DNA of 64,000 nt from Gammaproteobacteria bacterium (GCA_021151835.1 JAGKWO010000016.1:1-64000); one strand, 5' to 3'; shown: positions 27,899-37,681, counted from the stretch's first letter. Made by a program: numbers and translations. Notes: a model not told the origin generated them from the letters alone.

Positions 27899-28000
27899 TT
27901 GTTAGTGAGGGTGGATGATAAGGGGGTTTCAGCCAGGATGCAAGTGGGGCAGGGTCGGTTGCTATAGGGAGTCAGGGTTCCGGATTGCCGCTCCGTGTGC

Positions 28001-28165
28001 GTTCCGGTGCTGTTCGCTCAATCGCTAGCGAAATGATTGCTGGCCTGTCACGACTAAATTTGGTTGAGAGCCGTTTAATCTTGGCTCCTTGAAGGGTTTT
28101 CCCACGTCGTTAACCGTACTGCCACAAGTTTTACTTGCGTGCCAATGGTTCCATCAAAACCAAAT
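28001..28165 (-). pseudogene. Degenerate partial copy of the hotdog thioesterase gene
   Basis: This stretch aligns by eye with 28770-28935, the 3' part of the intact thioesterase gene and its downstream flank. Both begin GTTCCGGTGCTG, and both contain blocks such as ATTGCTGG, GGCTCC-TGAA and ACAAGTTTT. On the minus strand the reading frame is broken by shifts and stops, so it is a relic. Only about the last 45 codons are represented. It implies a past duplication of this gene. Confidence 0.7.
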
Positions 28166-28310
28166 CCCTAGGCAACCGTCGTGTTTTTGTGAGGAGGCTG
28201 CTAAATTTTTCTCTAGCCTCGGCTAAATTTGCGGCATAATCATGCACGTTATACATAGGTGGACCGTGTAAGGTCCGTTGGTCTTGAGCAGGAGCGACAT
28301 TCTGAGCGAC

Positions 28311-28454
28311 TTGAAAAAGAATCCCCCAAAGACAACCACATCGACAATTGCTGGAAAAAAAGTCACGGTGGCTACCCCTGCCGATGTTCAGGCTTCATCT
28401 GCACGTCTTAAGGTGAAGTACTCTAAGGCATTAGAGATTTTAAAGAATCGGTGA
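28311..28454 (+). CDS. Small basic protein, 47 residues
   Basis: The TTG start at 28311 opens a frame rich in Lys, Thr and Ala (KKNPPKTTTSTIAGKK...) that ends LEILKNR. The sequence GGAGCGACATTCTGAGCGAC upstream holds a Shine-Dalgarno but rather far from the start. A short hairpin GGACC-GTGTAA-GGTCC (28261-28276) precedes it. Size and charge fit a small nucleoid-type or antitoxin-like peptide, but nothing confirms translation. Confidence 0.4.
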   Translation: MKKNPPKTTTSTIAGKKVTVATPADVQASSARLKVKYSKALEILKNR

Positions 28455-28786
28455 TCGCATACCTTCTCTCGAAGGATTGATCCACTTATCCTCATCTGAA
28501 ACGCAAGACATTCACGATTCCATTTTTCTTGGATATCCGTTCCGCGATTGGCTACGGATACCCAACATCTCCCCATTACCTTCTGAAGTTTCAAGTTTCA
28601 TTGCCGTTTTATCCTAACAAGTGTCGAGGCGGCCCTTTTTTATACGGGTAATGTAGTCTGGCGCTTAATTCTGGTGGTTCAGGGTAGTGTGCGATTCTTA
28701 GGGATGAAACATGCTAAGTGTTAAAGGTAACTACCATCGGGCTGTATCGTATCGCCTTTACTATGGTTTGTTCCGGTGCTGCGCGC

Positions 28787-29236
28787 TTAATTATGAGCGA
28801 GATCATTGCTGGTCTGATCCGAATTGTATTTGTTTAGAAGCCGATTAACCTTGTCTTCCAGCTCTGGCTCCATGAACGGCTTTCCAGCTGCGTTAATCGG
28901 GACTCCTACAAGTTTTGCTCGCGCAACAATCGTTCCCTCAGGATTCTTCTGGATCTCTTGAGTAAATTCGAAGCGCAACCGCGATATGCGGCTTATGGAA
29001 GTTTTAATAACAAACTGGTCGCCGCTGACGAGTGAGCGGATAAAATCCACTTCGATTCGTTTTACCACCAAGCCAACTTTTCGGCGGGCTAACTCCGCAA
29101 AATCTATCCCAGCTTCTTTGAGCATGCAGTGACGCGCGTGCTCAAAGTAGTTCATGTAAATGGCGTTGTTGACACCATCCGCCATGTCGCACTCGTAATC
29201 CCTAACCTCAAATTCTTTCTCATGCCAGTACGTCAT
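28787..29236 (-). CDS. Hotdog-fold acyl-CoA thioesterase (4HBT, YbgC-like)
   Basis: A 149-residue cytoplasmic enzyme predicted to hydrolyse acyl-CoA thioesters. The 4HBT signature is present at the N-terminus: VRDYECDMADGVNNAIYMNY, where Asp and the following Asn/Tyr segment correspond to the active-site loop and central helix, followed by EHARHCML. The length is normal. The start forms a 4-nt overlap with the upstream small gene. A degenerate partial copy lies about 600 bp downstream. The physiological substrate is unknown; it is unusual cargo for an ICE. Confidence 0.85.
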   Translation of the reverse strand: MTYWHEKEFEVRDYECDMADGVNNAIYMNYFEHARHCMLKEAGIDFAELARRKVGLVVKRIEVDFIRSLVSGDQFVIKTSISRISRLRFEFTQEIQKNPEGTIVARAKLVGVPINAAGKPFMEPELEDKVNRLLNKYNSDQTSNDLAHN

Positions 29237-29412
29237 TGTTTTCTTGCCTCGTCTGTTAGGTAGCCGAACTCCGCAGGAATTATTTCGTCCGTCGACTGGA
29301 TTGCTGCACGGTTCCCTTCTTTATGGCGTCTCGGAGCGCCGAGAAAAGCGTACCTCCAGTCAACGGTGTGTTGGATATCATCGTCAGTGAATGTTGCAAA
29401 AGGGGGTGTCAC
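29233..29412 (-). CDS. Small unknown protein coupled to the thioesterase
   Basis: A 59-residue protein. GTG at 29412 is chosen because GGGAGG lies 6 nt upstream on this strand; the frame is open further but without a better start. The stop overlaps the thioesterase start by 4 nt, which supports real translation. The sequence (MTPPFATFTDDDIQHTVDW...) is not recognised. Confidence 0.5.
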   Translation of the reverse strand: MTPPFATFTDDDIQHTVDWRYAFLGAPRRHKEGNRAAIQSTDEIIPAEFGYLTDEARKQ

Positions 29413-29748
29413 TGCGTACCTCCCGTTCCGTGGGAGGCTGTGCCTCGGAGAGGCTAGGGTAGGCACGATTATGCATGTGCGGGGAAAATCGAGCAAACCC
29501 AGACAGTAGTGAGCAAAACGGGATCAATTAGCACCCGCTCGTAGTCGCCTTTCTGGCCGGTTGCCAAGTTTCGCAACCGTCCAATGTTTGCGTGGAAATA
29601 CCTACGAGCAAGATGGTTGCAGTTCTTGTTGAAAACCCTGCCGCCCTGAGCTACCTTGGTTGTGTCGTTGAGGACTCTCCTCAATTTTAAAAAGGTCCAC
29701 ATTGGCGCTGCAGTTGGATCGACCGCGAGGTGCGCCATCACTTTATCC

Positions 29749-29766
29749 AGGTCTTCGGACCTTTTT
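29749..29766 (+). terminator. Short hairpin AGGTC-TTCG-GACCT with T-run
   Basis: A 5-bp stem closed by a TTCG tetraloop and followed by five T residues has the form of a small intrinsic terminator on the + strand. No clear + strand gene ends here. It may act as an attenuator upstream of the leader hairpin and the gene at 29843. Confidence 0.4.
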
Positions 29767-29770
29767 CCCC

Positions 29771-29803
29771 CCATCGGGTTACTCGCCCGATGGCTGGTAC
29801 TCC
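29771..29803 (+). promoter_or_regulatory. Structured leader hairpin upstream of the 29843 gene
   Basis: Perfect 8-bp arms CCATCGGG (29771-29778) and CCCGATGG (29786-29793) enclose a 7-nt loop, followed by CTGGTACTCC. A similar string occurs on the minus strand at 61497-61543 upstream of an unrelated small gene. Shared leader structures suggest a common regulatory RNA element. Confidence 0.45.
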
Positions 29804-29842
29804 GTGGGTTTAACCCTTGTTAACTTTTATGGAGAATCAGCC

Positions 29843-30442
29843 ATGTCCGTATCCAGACATTTTGTTTCAATGTTAGCTGTTAATGCCAATCATGCTGTTG
29901 AACGTGTGACCATCGAAAAACCAGCAGAATCGCTCCAGGAGCTTATCGATCTATGGTTCAGCTTGGATGAGATGGTTCGTGTTGAAGATCGATATTCCGC
30001 GCTGATTAATCATGACGCGGTTGGCTATGTGCAGTATCCAAAATTTGAAGTTCTACGCACGTTGCTCAAAAAGCAGACTTATATTGAATACCATTTCAAG
30101 GCGGAAGTGCTTCCCTATGTCATGAATCGGATATTCACTCAGTTTCTTGATCGATATTATGTGGAGGTAACGCCCCATGAATATTGGCTCAGGGAGGGTG
30201 TTGACACCGGCGCGTGGGAATATTGGGAAGCGAAAGATTCTGTCGGCGAAGCAACGAACCATTTTTCAAAGCTATACCAACAGTACCTTTCTAACGATTG
30301 CCTCCTCAAAGCCTTCTGTGCTTTTGAGAAGATTGCGGTAGGGGATCCTAGGTTGGAATTGTCGGACGGTGTTAGCGCGCAGATAGAGCGCCTGATGTCA
30401 CTAGATTGGAAACATCAAACGGCAAATGCTGCAACGACGTAA
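29843..30442 (+). CDS. Unknown protein of 199 residues
   Basis: A soluble, acidic protein with many aromatic residues (YQQYL, HEYWLREG, EYWEAK). The frame is open 47 codons upstream, but ATG 29843 has GGAGA 9 nt before it and follows a structured leader, so it is the likely start. I recognise no family. It stands alone between the leader and a strong terminator, so it is its own transcript. Confidence 0.6.
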   Translation: MSVSRHFVSMLAVNANHAVERVTIEKPAESLQELIDLWFSLDEMVRVEDRYSALINHDAVGYVQYPKFEVLRTLLKKQTYIEYHFKAEVLPYVMNRIFTQFLDRYYVEVTPHEYWLREGVDTGAWEYWEAKDSVGEATNHFSKLYQQYLSNDCLLKAFCAFEKIAVGDPRLELSDGVSAQIERLMSLDWKHQTANAATT

Positions 30443-30446
30443 AGTT

Positions 30447-30474
30447 AATGGCCACTTTTGTGGCCATTTTTTAA
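30447..30474 (+). terminator. Intrinsic terminator after the 29843 gene
   Basis: A perfect 9-bp stem AATGGCCAC / GTGGCCATT with a TTTT loop is followed by TTTTAAA. It lies directly after the stop codon at 30442 and 3' of the convergent gene, so it may serve both strands. Confidence 0.85.
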
Positions 30475-31052
30475 ATTCCAATGATGCGGTCATCCTCATC
30501 GATTTCAGCGATGAGCGCCAGGTCGTCGTAACACCAGTAGACTTTGTTTGACGGATTGTGAATATATTGCCTGCAGCTGTTGTTTAAGCGGTCTAGAGAC
30601 GCAGCGCGAATCTCACGCGTATCTTCGTGCACGAAAAATATTACCACCTCTATACCGCCGACCTCCTGGACTTTCCAATAACTATCCCAGTGCTTAATAT
30701 CTATCCCAGTGGTTCGATAATGCCAGTTGCCGCGTTTACTAAACGGGTACGCACAATTGCTTTTGGATTTGACCTCCACCCAATGAGTGAAGCCATCCTT
30801 TGCGACTTGCAGATCCGGAGCAATCAAGGACTCGCTTGAGGGAGAAATGTGCAGTTTAGGGGCTTTTCGAACCCCATCCTCTATCGGTGTGTACTCGTAC
30901 GCATTGAAAACAAAGTTTTGATTTTCTTGCAGCCATTCGGAGACGGCAGACTCCCATTTTTGCCCAAACAGAAGATTCCTCTGAAATTTTTTGTTGCTTG
31001 AATTGCGCATGGTAGACCCTGCCTTGGTTCGTTTTTTTTGGAGATGCGTCAC
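30471..31052 (-). CDS. Predicted PD-(D/E)xK-type nuclease
   Basis: A 193-residue protein with the core of a restriction-endonuclease-like fold: LIAPDLQVAKDG followed by HWVEVKSKS, which gives the Asp...Glu-x-Lys catalytic set at about residues 79 and 93-95. Conserved-looking HWDSYWKVQ and VVIFFVHED follow. The start is GTG at 31052, overlapping the upstream stop; ATG at 31010 is an alternative. It probably forms an operon with the gene upstream. Defence or element-maintenance roles are possible; cleavage is inferred only from the motif. Confidence 0.6.
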   Translation of the reverse strand: MTHLQKKRTKAGSTMRNSSNKKFQRNLLFGQKWESAVSEWLQENQNFVFNAYEYTPIEDGVRKAPKLHISPSSESLIAPDLQVAKDGFTHWVEVKSKSNCAYPFSKRGNWHYRTTGIDIKHWDSYWKVQEVGGIEVVIFFVHEDTREIRAASLDRLNNSCRQYIHNPSNKVYWCYDDLALIAEIDEDDRIIGI

Positions 31053-31618
31053 AGCACAAACGCGGACGCAATCGCTCCAATTCTGTAGAGAAAGTCGTCG
31101 CCGACGAGGGTTGGGTAGTAGCGCAGGCTCCCTTTCAGCTCATCGGCATGGCTTGCCAGAATGCCATAGGAGTCTTGCGGACCCTCATTGACATCAAGGA
31201 ACGTAGCGCTTAGAGAAAAGTCGATAATTTCCATCGATGGAAATGTTAACCACGCGTGAAGGTTCATTTGTGGGTTTGTTATCCCGGTTCGGAGAAGGTT
31301 GCGTAAAGTGTTCTCGTCATGTTTAAACATGGATTTACCTGCCAGTTCGATATATCCGATGGTAAAGAACAGCTCCGTACCAAACAGGTTTTCCAGCGGT
31401 TTTTTGATGACCCGGTGGACATAAAAACATTGACCGACAACTTGCTGCCGAGTTAACGGCCCAATTGAGCTGGCGATGGCATACGGGATTTTTTCGATCA
31501 AATCAGGAGTAATGTAACGGCGGCCGTTGTCAGCTATGCCTGGAACAGATAAGCCAAGACGATGCGCTCGTTCCACTGAGTCCAAAAAGCGGACGTCATA
31601 ATTTTTCCCGGTCTTCAT
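31049..31618 (-). CDS. Unknown protein co-transcribed with the predicted nuclease
   Basis: A 189-residue protein. ATG at 31618 is preferred because AGGA lies 6 nt upstream, although the frame is open for 40 more codons. It has no membrane segment and no motif I recognise. The stop overlaps the nuclease start by a few bases, implying translational coupling and a joint function. Confidence 0.55.
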   Translation of the reverse strand: MKTGKNYDVRFLDSVERAHRLGLSVPGIADNGRRYITPDLIEKIPYAIASSIGPLTRQQVVGQCFYVHRVIKKPLENLFGTELFFTIGYIELAGKSMFKHDENTLRNLLRTGITNPQMNLHAWLTFPSMEIIDFSLSATFLDVNEGPQDSYGILASHADELKGSLRYYPTLVGDDFLYRIGAIASAFVL

Positions 31619-31739
31619 AATATTCCTAGTCGTTATTGCAAAACGCAATGTATAACAGTCACCCGATGAACCCGTGATGAATTTTGTCGCGAGGCTTTTG
31701 GTATAGGAGTTATCAGTGGCGCGTAAAATTTTGTGCATG

Positions 31740-32195
31740 GTGCCACCGTTTACAGATACCGTTGCCTGTGGTCAGTTTCGTCCATCGCGGAATGAAATTC
31801 ACTCTTAAATGCCTTGTTAACAACTTGAGATTGTCTTTTAAATCTGATCATAAGCCCCAAGGGCCTTTTTTAGTTGTGCGGATAGCCGCACCGGCATAGC
31901 CAGACGCGGTCACAACCAAGCAACTGCAGAATGAAAAAGTAGTTGGCGCAGGCCCGCACCTTCCTCACGACTAAGTTAACTGAGATGCCAGGCCAGCTTT
32001 TACCGGCCTTAAAGAGCAAAAGTCGCGACACAAATATATAAAACGAGCCCCTAAGAGAGAATCCTGTTTCCCTTGGGCTCTTGCGTTACGCTAGACTGCT
32101 TCAATTATTCAACTTGCGTAGTTGGTGCTCGGATACTTAATGATTCAATATCTCTCTGGTTGTCTCGACCAGCGAGATGTGGAAAAGGAAACACC
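31740..32195. other. Intergenic region upstream of the hybrid kinase
   Basis: About 450 bases hold no credible gene. A short GCCC-CAA-GGGC hairpin with a T6 run lies at about 31856-31872. A longer imperfect GAGCCC...GGGCTC pairing lies at about 32046-32081. Either could be a terminator or leader element; nothing stronger is visible. Confidence 0.4.
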
Positions 32196-35100
32196 ATGCA
32201 AAATCCTCTGATTTTGAACGATAAATCGTTTGGGCCCGAATTTATCGCCGACGTTGCTCTAGCGGGGCATGCCGCCGGTGAGAGTGCGGAAGCAGTCGCG
32301 CATCGTTACGGCGTTTCTGCCGAGCAGGTAACAGCGTGGCGGGAGAGGCTCGTGTCACACGCCGCACAGATCTTTGCAAGCGACCCGCCCCCGAATCATG
32401 CTGGCAAGCAGCTAGCTGGTGATGACCTGGCTCTCCTCCAACTAATCAGTGAACTATCTTCGGATGTTATTTTCGCCAAAGACCGTGTGGGTCGCCTGTG
32501 TTTTGCCAATTCGGGAACTCTCGCACTTTTGCGCAAACCTTTGCATGACGTGTTAGGGCGCACCGATCTGGAGTACTTGGACAGTGAAGATGCGGCCCTT
32601 GCTATCATGGAAAATGATCGCCGTATTATGTCGACGGGCGTAGCAGAAGAAGTGGAGGAGATAGTTCCGCTGCCCGACGGCGGGCGTCAAATTTGGCTGG
32701 GAAGGAAAGTTCCTTATCGAAATGAGTATGGGGAAGTGGTGGGTATTGTAGGTATCGCCCGTGACATAACGGAGCGAGTTGAAAAAGAGGAAGAGGTGCG
32801 CTGTGCATACGCGATGCTTGAACGCGTCATCAATAGCATCACTGATGGTTTTTTGGTGCTCGATCACGACTGGAACTACACCTACTTTAGCCAAACGGGC
32901 GCAAAGATGTTGGGCGTTCGCGCCGAAGACATGGTAGGAAATTGCGTTTGGGACGTGTTTCCCCACGCTGATAGCTTAATGTTTGGGAGAGAGTATCGCC
33001 GCGCGGTCGAAACGCAAATGCCTACCCATTTCGAGGAATATTACCCCGATCCGCTCAACATTTGGCTCGAATGTCACTGTTATCCCTGTGCAGATGGCCT
33101 GTCAGTGTACTTTCGAGATGTTACCGCTAGACGTCAAGCCGAAGCGGCCATTGTCGCAGCAGAGCGTCGCGCAAATGCCATGCTTGACGTTACCCCAGTT
33201 GGGTTGGCGTACGCAGACATCAATGGCCGGCTCGGTATGATGAACGCAGAATGTAGGCGGTTGTGGGGAAATCCCCCTGAGGCCACAAGCGTAGAAGACT
33301 ACGAAAATTTCAAAGGCTGGTGGGCTGACGGATCGAGCAGGCATGGACAACGACTTAGCGCGCGGGAATGGCCAATGGCACGTGCGCTTGCAGGAGAGCG
33401 GGTCCTTGATGCTATGGTGGAGATTGAGCCATTTAACTCACCTGGTGTTCGCACGACCTCGCTACTGCGCTCGGTGCCTATAACAGATGAAAACGGAAAA
33501 GTTATTGGTGCTGTCACTGCTCAAACTGACATAACCGAAGCGCTTCGGACCAAGGCTGAGCTGGAGGAAAAAAGTCGCCAGCTGCGCCAATTAGCAAATA
33601 GCATCCCTCAACTTGCCTGGATGGCTGATGCTACAGGTTACATCCACTGGTACAACGATCGCTGGTATGAGTACACGGGGACCGATCCTGCGGACATGGA
33701 GGGATGGGGTTGGCAGGCTGTTCACGACCCAGCAGTACTGCCCGCCGTAATGGAAGAATGGCAACATTCACTATCGACCGGCGTTCCTTTTGAGATGGCC
33801 TTTCCCATCAAGGGAAAGGATGGTGTGTTTCGGCCATTTTACACGTTAGTGGAGCCTTTGAGGGACAGCTCTGGTGCAGTGACTCAATGGTTCGGAACGA
33901 ACACAGATGTTTCCACGTTAGAAAACGCCCAAACCGAACTTCGAACTGTGCAGCATTGGCTGCAGGAAAGTTTGAAGGCGGGCAGAATGGTAGCCTGGGA
34001 GTGGCATCTGGATTCTCAGGGCGTGAAGTACTCAGAGAATGTCGGTGACATATTGGGGAATGAATCTACTCGCGCGAGAAGTATCTTCGATAATGTACAT
34101 ACCGATGATCGCTTGCGATTGGAACATGCCGTACGGGACGCCGTGGGAACCTGCTCTTCCTTGGATATTCTTGTTCGTTATCATGTGGCTGAGCGCAGTG
34201 CGGTCATCTGGATCCACATCAAGGGGCACGTTCTAGTAGACGATGATGGGGCGGCTTATTGCATTCGAGGCATATCGATTGACGTCACTGAGCAAGCGTT
34301 ACGCCAGCAAGCGCTCGAAGAAGCGGGGAAGCGCAAGGACGAGTTTTTAGCAATGCTCGCACATGAGTTGCGAAACCCGTTATCTCCAATAGCATCGGCA
34401 GCCCAGTTGTTACACATGGCCAGCGATGATGCCGAACGCGTGAAGTCAAGCGCTGCTATCATCTCGCGACAAGTCGATCATATGACAAGCCTCATCGACG
34501 ATCTCTTAGATGTCTCTCGTGTAACTAGAGGACTCATCGTGTTGGACAAACATGTCTTCAATATCGCTGAAATTGTTGATGCGGCGGTTGAACAGGTGCG
34601 CCCACTTGTTGAAGTGAAGCATCACACGCTACACGTAACGTTTGAAGTTAAGTCGGCGTTTGTTGTTGCTGATCGTATTCGCCTATGTCAGGTAGTCGTC
34701 AACATTCTGAATAATGCGGCTAAGTACACGCCACCGGGCGGAGAAATTTCCCTCAATGTCGGGGGGAGTATCGAAGACGTCGTGATTACGGTGGTGGATA
34801 ATGGGATCGGCATAGAGGAGGAACTTCTTCCTCACATATTTGGTTTGTTCACGCAAGCCGCGCGGACGCCTGACCGCTCACAAGGTGGTCTTGGTTTGGG
34901 GCTCGCTTTGGTTGATAGTCTCGTCAGGATGCATAATGGGAAAGTTGCGGTATACAGTGAAGGATTGGGGAAAGGAAGTCGCTGTGTGGTGACTTTGCCT
35001 CGTGTGATGGGCGAGGTCGACGTAGCCCAGACGATTAAGGATTCGTCTTTTTCGTCCGGGCTAACGAAATGCTTGGCAGTTATGGTGGTAGATGACAATC

Positions 35101-35492
35101 CGGACGCGGCCCAAGTGCTTTCGGATCTGTTGGTCTTGGGGGGGCACGAAGTCACAACGGCTGCAGTACCTAGCGCCGCGTTAGCTAAGGCATCACTTCG
35201 GCAGTACGATTTGTTTATATTGGATATCGGTCTCCCGGAAATGGATGGGTGCGAGCTGGCTCGACAGTTACGTGCCACCCCGTTCGGTGAAGCAGCGACC
35301 CTCATCGCCTTGACAGGGTATGGGCAAAATCACGATAAAGAATTGACTAAAGCTGCGGGATTCGACTTTCACATAACTAAGCCTCTGAATATGAAGGAGC
35401 TTAATGCCATTCTTGCCTCTGTCCCTCAGTCGATCCAAATCCCAGCCCCAGCTCCTGTAATAACTCAATTACCCGTTTCGCACGAGGTGTAG
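32196..35492 (+). CDS. Multi-PAS hybrid histidine kinase with N-terminal HTH-like segment and receiver
   Basis: A soluble hybrid sensor of 1098 residues. ATG 32196 follows AAAAGGAAAC. The N-terminus (about 15-55) looks like a transposase-type helix-turn-helix (VAHRYGVSAEQVTAWRERL). At least four or five PAS/PAC modules follow (from about 75, 205, 325, 460 and 590), recognisable by repeats such as GIARDITERVEKE and VTAQTDITEALRTK. HisKA has the phosphoacceptor His723 in LAHELRNPLSP; the ATPase domain shows NILNNAAKYTPPGG, DNGIGI and GGLGLGLALV; a C-terminal receiver has VVDDN and the phospho-acceptor Asp1010 in ILDIGLPEMDG, with KPLN. No transmembrane helix, so the signal is intracellular. No cognate gene lies next to it. 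Confidence 0.9.
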   Translation: MQNPLILNDKSFGPEFIADVALAGHAAGESAEAVAHRYGVSAEQVTAWRERLVSHAAQIFASDPPPNHAGKQLAGDDLALLQLISELSSDVIFAKDRVGRLCFANSGTLALLRKPLHDVLGRTDLEYLDSEDAALAIMENDRRIMSTGVAEEVEEIVPLPDGGRQIWLGRKVPYRNEYGEVVGIVGIARDITERVEKEEEVRCAYAMLERVINSITDGFLVLDHDWNYTYFSQTGAKMLGVRAEDMVGNCVWDVFPHADSLMFGREYRRAVETQMPTHFEEYYPDPLNIWLECHCYPCADGLSVYFRDVTARRQAEAAIVAAERRANAMLDVTPVGLAYADINGRLGMMNAECRRLWGNPPEATSVEDYENFKGWWADGSSRHGQRLSAREWPMARALAGERVLDAMVEIEPFNSPGVRTTSLLRSVPITDENGKVIGAVTAQTDITEALRTKAELEEKSRQLRQLANSIPQLAWMADATGYIHWYNDRWYEYTGTDPADMEGWGWQAVHDPAVLPAVMEEWQHSLSTGVPFEMAFPIKGKDGVFRPFYTLVEPLRDSSGAVTQWFGTNTDVSTLENAQTELRTVQHWLQESLKAGRMVAWEWHLDSQGVKYSENVGDILGNESTRARSIFDNVHTDDRLRLEHAVRDAVGTCSSLDILVRYHVAERSAVIWIHIKGHVLVDDDGAAYCIRGISIDVTEQALRQQALEEAGKRKDEFLAMLAHELRNPLSPIASAAQLLHMASDDAERVKSSAAIISRQVDHMTSLIDDLLDVSRVTRGLIVLDKHVFNIAEIVDAAVEQVRPLVEVKHHTLHVTFEVKSAFVVADRIRLCQVVVNILNNAAKYTPPGGEISLNVGGSIEDVVITVVDNGIGIEEELLPHIFGLFTQAARTPDRSQGGLGLGLALVDSLVRMHNGKVAVYSEGLGKGSRCVVTLPRVMGEVDVAQTIKDSSFSSGLTKCLAVMVVDDNPDAAQVLSDLLVLGGHEVTTAAVPSAALAKASLRQYDLFILDIGLPEMDGCELARQLRATPFGEAATLIALTGYGQNHDKELTKAAGFDFHITKPLNMKELNAILASVPQSIQIPAPAPVITQLPVSHEV

Positions 35493-35997
35493 GACTCGAA
35501 GCAAAGAATCTTCTCTGTCGCGCTGTTTGAACGCTGGGCTTCTAGGCTAACCTACGTTCGGCTGGAAGCTTAAGAGGTACCTGGGCCGACAGTCAGTTTA
35601 GGAGCCAAACCAAAAGAGTAACTTGATTTGTCGTTTACGCTGCTATATCTCGCGAGTTCTTCACCTAAGGCTATCCTGAAAACACAGCCCACTGACCTCA
35701 ATCTGTAAAGCGTGAATTCACCATGCAATTAGTCAATGGAATTTTTCCATTACCGGAACTAATATCAAGAGCGAGCGTTACTTCAATAGTTGTCAGAATA
35801 AACGTTGCACGCAGCGGGCCACGACTCACTCCCCCGTGGGTTTCCGACTAACGGTAAGGCTCGATAATGACTGGTAATCTTGGTGCATACCATCAAAGCC
35901 TTTCCGAGGTGAGATGGGGCTTGCAGCCTAAACAATGAATCGATTCAACCAGCGCTGATCCTCCATTTCTAACAACTAACTGAATGGATCGCCATCG
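35493..35997. other. Gene-poor stretch after the hybrid kinase
   Basis: About 500 bases without a convincing gene on either strand. A frame at 35893-36075 on the minus strand is short and without a start signal. I see no strong terminator or repeat. Confidence 0.5.
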
Positions 35998-36702
35998 ATG
36001 GACATGTTCCGCACCTCGTTTACTAGCTATCAGAGGGCCTTCTCCTGGGATCGCCTTCAGCATTATGCAAAGCAAGAGCGACCACTTGAGCCGTTCCGAA
36101 CGATCATCATAAAAGGTCCGATCAATTTAGTATTCCGCAGGAGTAAAACGCCCCTGTTAGTCGTGGCAGCCAAAACTGCGGATGCGTTAACTTTACTCAA
36201 AACCGACTTCAGAAACGGTAAGCTGGTTGTAGAGCGTAATGGCATGAATACGGGATTTGATTACGGTGATTCCGCTTACCTCTTGGAAAAAGGCTTTGTT
36301 AACACCGAGCCGTCGGGGGGAGACCTGGATGTCGACGATATGCTTGTATGTGTTGCACTTCCGGAAGCTCCGGCGATTAAGATCAAGGGCGACGGCTATG
36401 TAGCGCTGCTTGATCTGCAACAATCCGATCTTGACTTGGCAATCGAAGGTGCCGGGGACGTTACTGCGTTTGGCCAGGTGGTTCATTTGGATGTTGAGAT
36501 CGCGGGCTCTGGTGATGTGAATGCAAAAGAGTTGGTGGCGGATCGCGCCAGCCTGCTGGTCGCCGGTTCAGGGGACATGGACGTATTTATTAAATCGGAA
36601 GTGCGCGCTCGCGTTGCGGGGTCAGGCGACATTCGAGTGTTTGGAAATCCGCAGTATCGTGAATTCAGCGTTTCAGGCACGGGCAATGTACATTTTCGTT
36701 AA
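35998..36702 (+). CDS. DUF2807 (GIN-domain) beta-helix protein
   Basis: A 234-residue protein with the GIN/DUF2807 pattern: repeated Gly-Ser/Ala-Gly-Asp turns at short regular spacing (GAGDVTA, GSGDVNA, GSGDMDV, GSGDIRV, GTGNVHF) that form a right-handed beta-helix. The proteins of this family are usually exported, but no signal peptide is visible here; the start at ATG 35998 may therefore be wrong, or the protein cytoplasmic. Function is unknown. It stands alone. Confidence 0.85.
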   Translation: MDMFRTSFTSYQRAFSWDRLQHYAKQERPLEPFRTIIIKGPINLVFRRSKTPLLVVAAKTADALTLLKTDFRNGKLVVERNGMNTGFDYGDSAYLLEKGFVNTEPSGGDLDVDDMLVCVALPEAPAIKIKGDGYVALLDLQQSDLDLAIEGAGDVTAFGQVVHLDVEIAGSGDVNAKELVADRASLLVAGSGDMDVFIKSEVRARVAGSGDIRVFGNPQYREFSVSGTGNVHFR

Positions 36703-37681
36703 AGAGTTGTCGCGAGTGTTTTCGTGAAAGATCTTGAAGCTCACCCATGGATTTGTCACATGATTCTTAATCGGAATTATGGAGCAACCCCAGACTTTGA
36801 AACAGGTGTGGTTAAAATCTTTGCAGCATCAATAGCGCAGTACGCGGATGCAGTAATACTTGTTCGAAGGCTTTCATGACGCAGCCGCTAAGGATGATAC
36901 ACGGCTGGGCACTATGCCCGTACCGCGAATGCATGAAACTTGTGGCCAGCACGATTTTAAAACAAAAGACTTTTAGGCCAAATGGTTAAAAGTCGCTGAA
37001 ATAATATTTATGAGTGGCTTTTGCGACACGCGCCTGACGATAATAAAATCGTTGTACATATTTGCACTGATTTTCGCAAATGAGGCAGCGGATTTATGCT
37101 GGCCGGGAGTAAACGTCGTCCATCCCCTAGATCAATGTGTGGACAAAAACGTCAATCCTCAGGTGGGACGAACGTTCTATCAATCCTCATTTCTAGGTGC
37201 ATGTGTGGCCGTTGTATGAGGCCTCGATTGTTTGACTCGATCATTGGTATTGGATCTTCTCACCAACTTAATGTAGGCGGCGAGTATAGTTATCCAAACC
37301 GCAGCCATGATGATCAAAATACCCAGCAGGGCGGTTTCCTCGTTTGGTAAAGCAAACACTGTAGGTTACCTTTGTGCGAAGAGACTGTGAGTGCTGAAAT
37401 ATGTTGCCTGCGCACCCTAACGGGCATATTTTACGCGAATCCATGCCAAGGCGTCTTTAGAGAAGCGGCTGTATCATTAGCCAGTCTAGTGATTTTCCGG
37501 TGCACCCGCAGATCATCGAAGCGCTGACGAGGTTGGAGTGCCACAGGCATGAAATTCAGCGAATGGTGCTATCAGGAGGCACAGCGCACACCTTAAAGGG
37601 TAAGTTGTGAGTAAAGCAAGGGAGAGTAGTCATGTTTCCCCTATTGTGAATTGGGCATCTGCGCTCTGGTGAGTTTGGTAT
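36703..37681. other. Nearly 1 kb without a supported gene
   Basis: Short open frames exist (for example 37010-37219 +) but lack ribosome-binding sites and protein-like composition. I see no tRNA, clear repeat or strong terminator. It may be decayed cargo. Confidence 0.5.

Noticed and set aside
28388..28594. Minus-strand 68-codon frame
   Set aside because: It overlaps the small basic + strand frame and has no start signal or familiar motif.
29469..29774. Minus-strand 101-codon frame
   Set aside because: It runs through the terminator and leader hairpin of the gene at 29843 and has no good start site.
36083..36100. Partial match to the tRNA-Pro acceptor end (CCGTTCCG)
   Set aside because: Only eight bases match and they lie inside the GIN-domain gene, so it is not a credible attR.
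37010..37350. Two short overlapping + strand frames
   Set aside because: No ribosome-binding site, no motif and unlikely composition.
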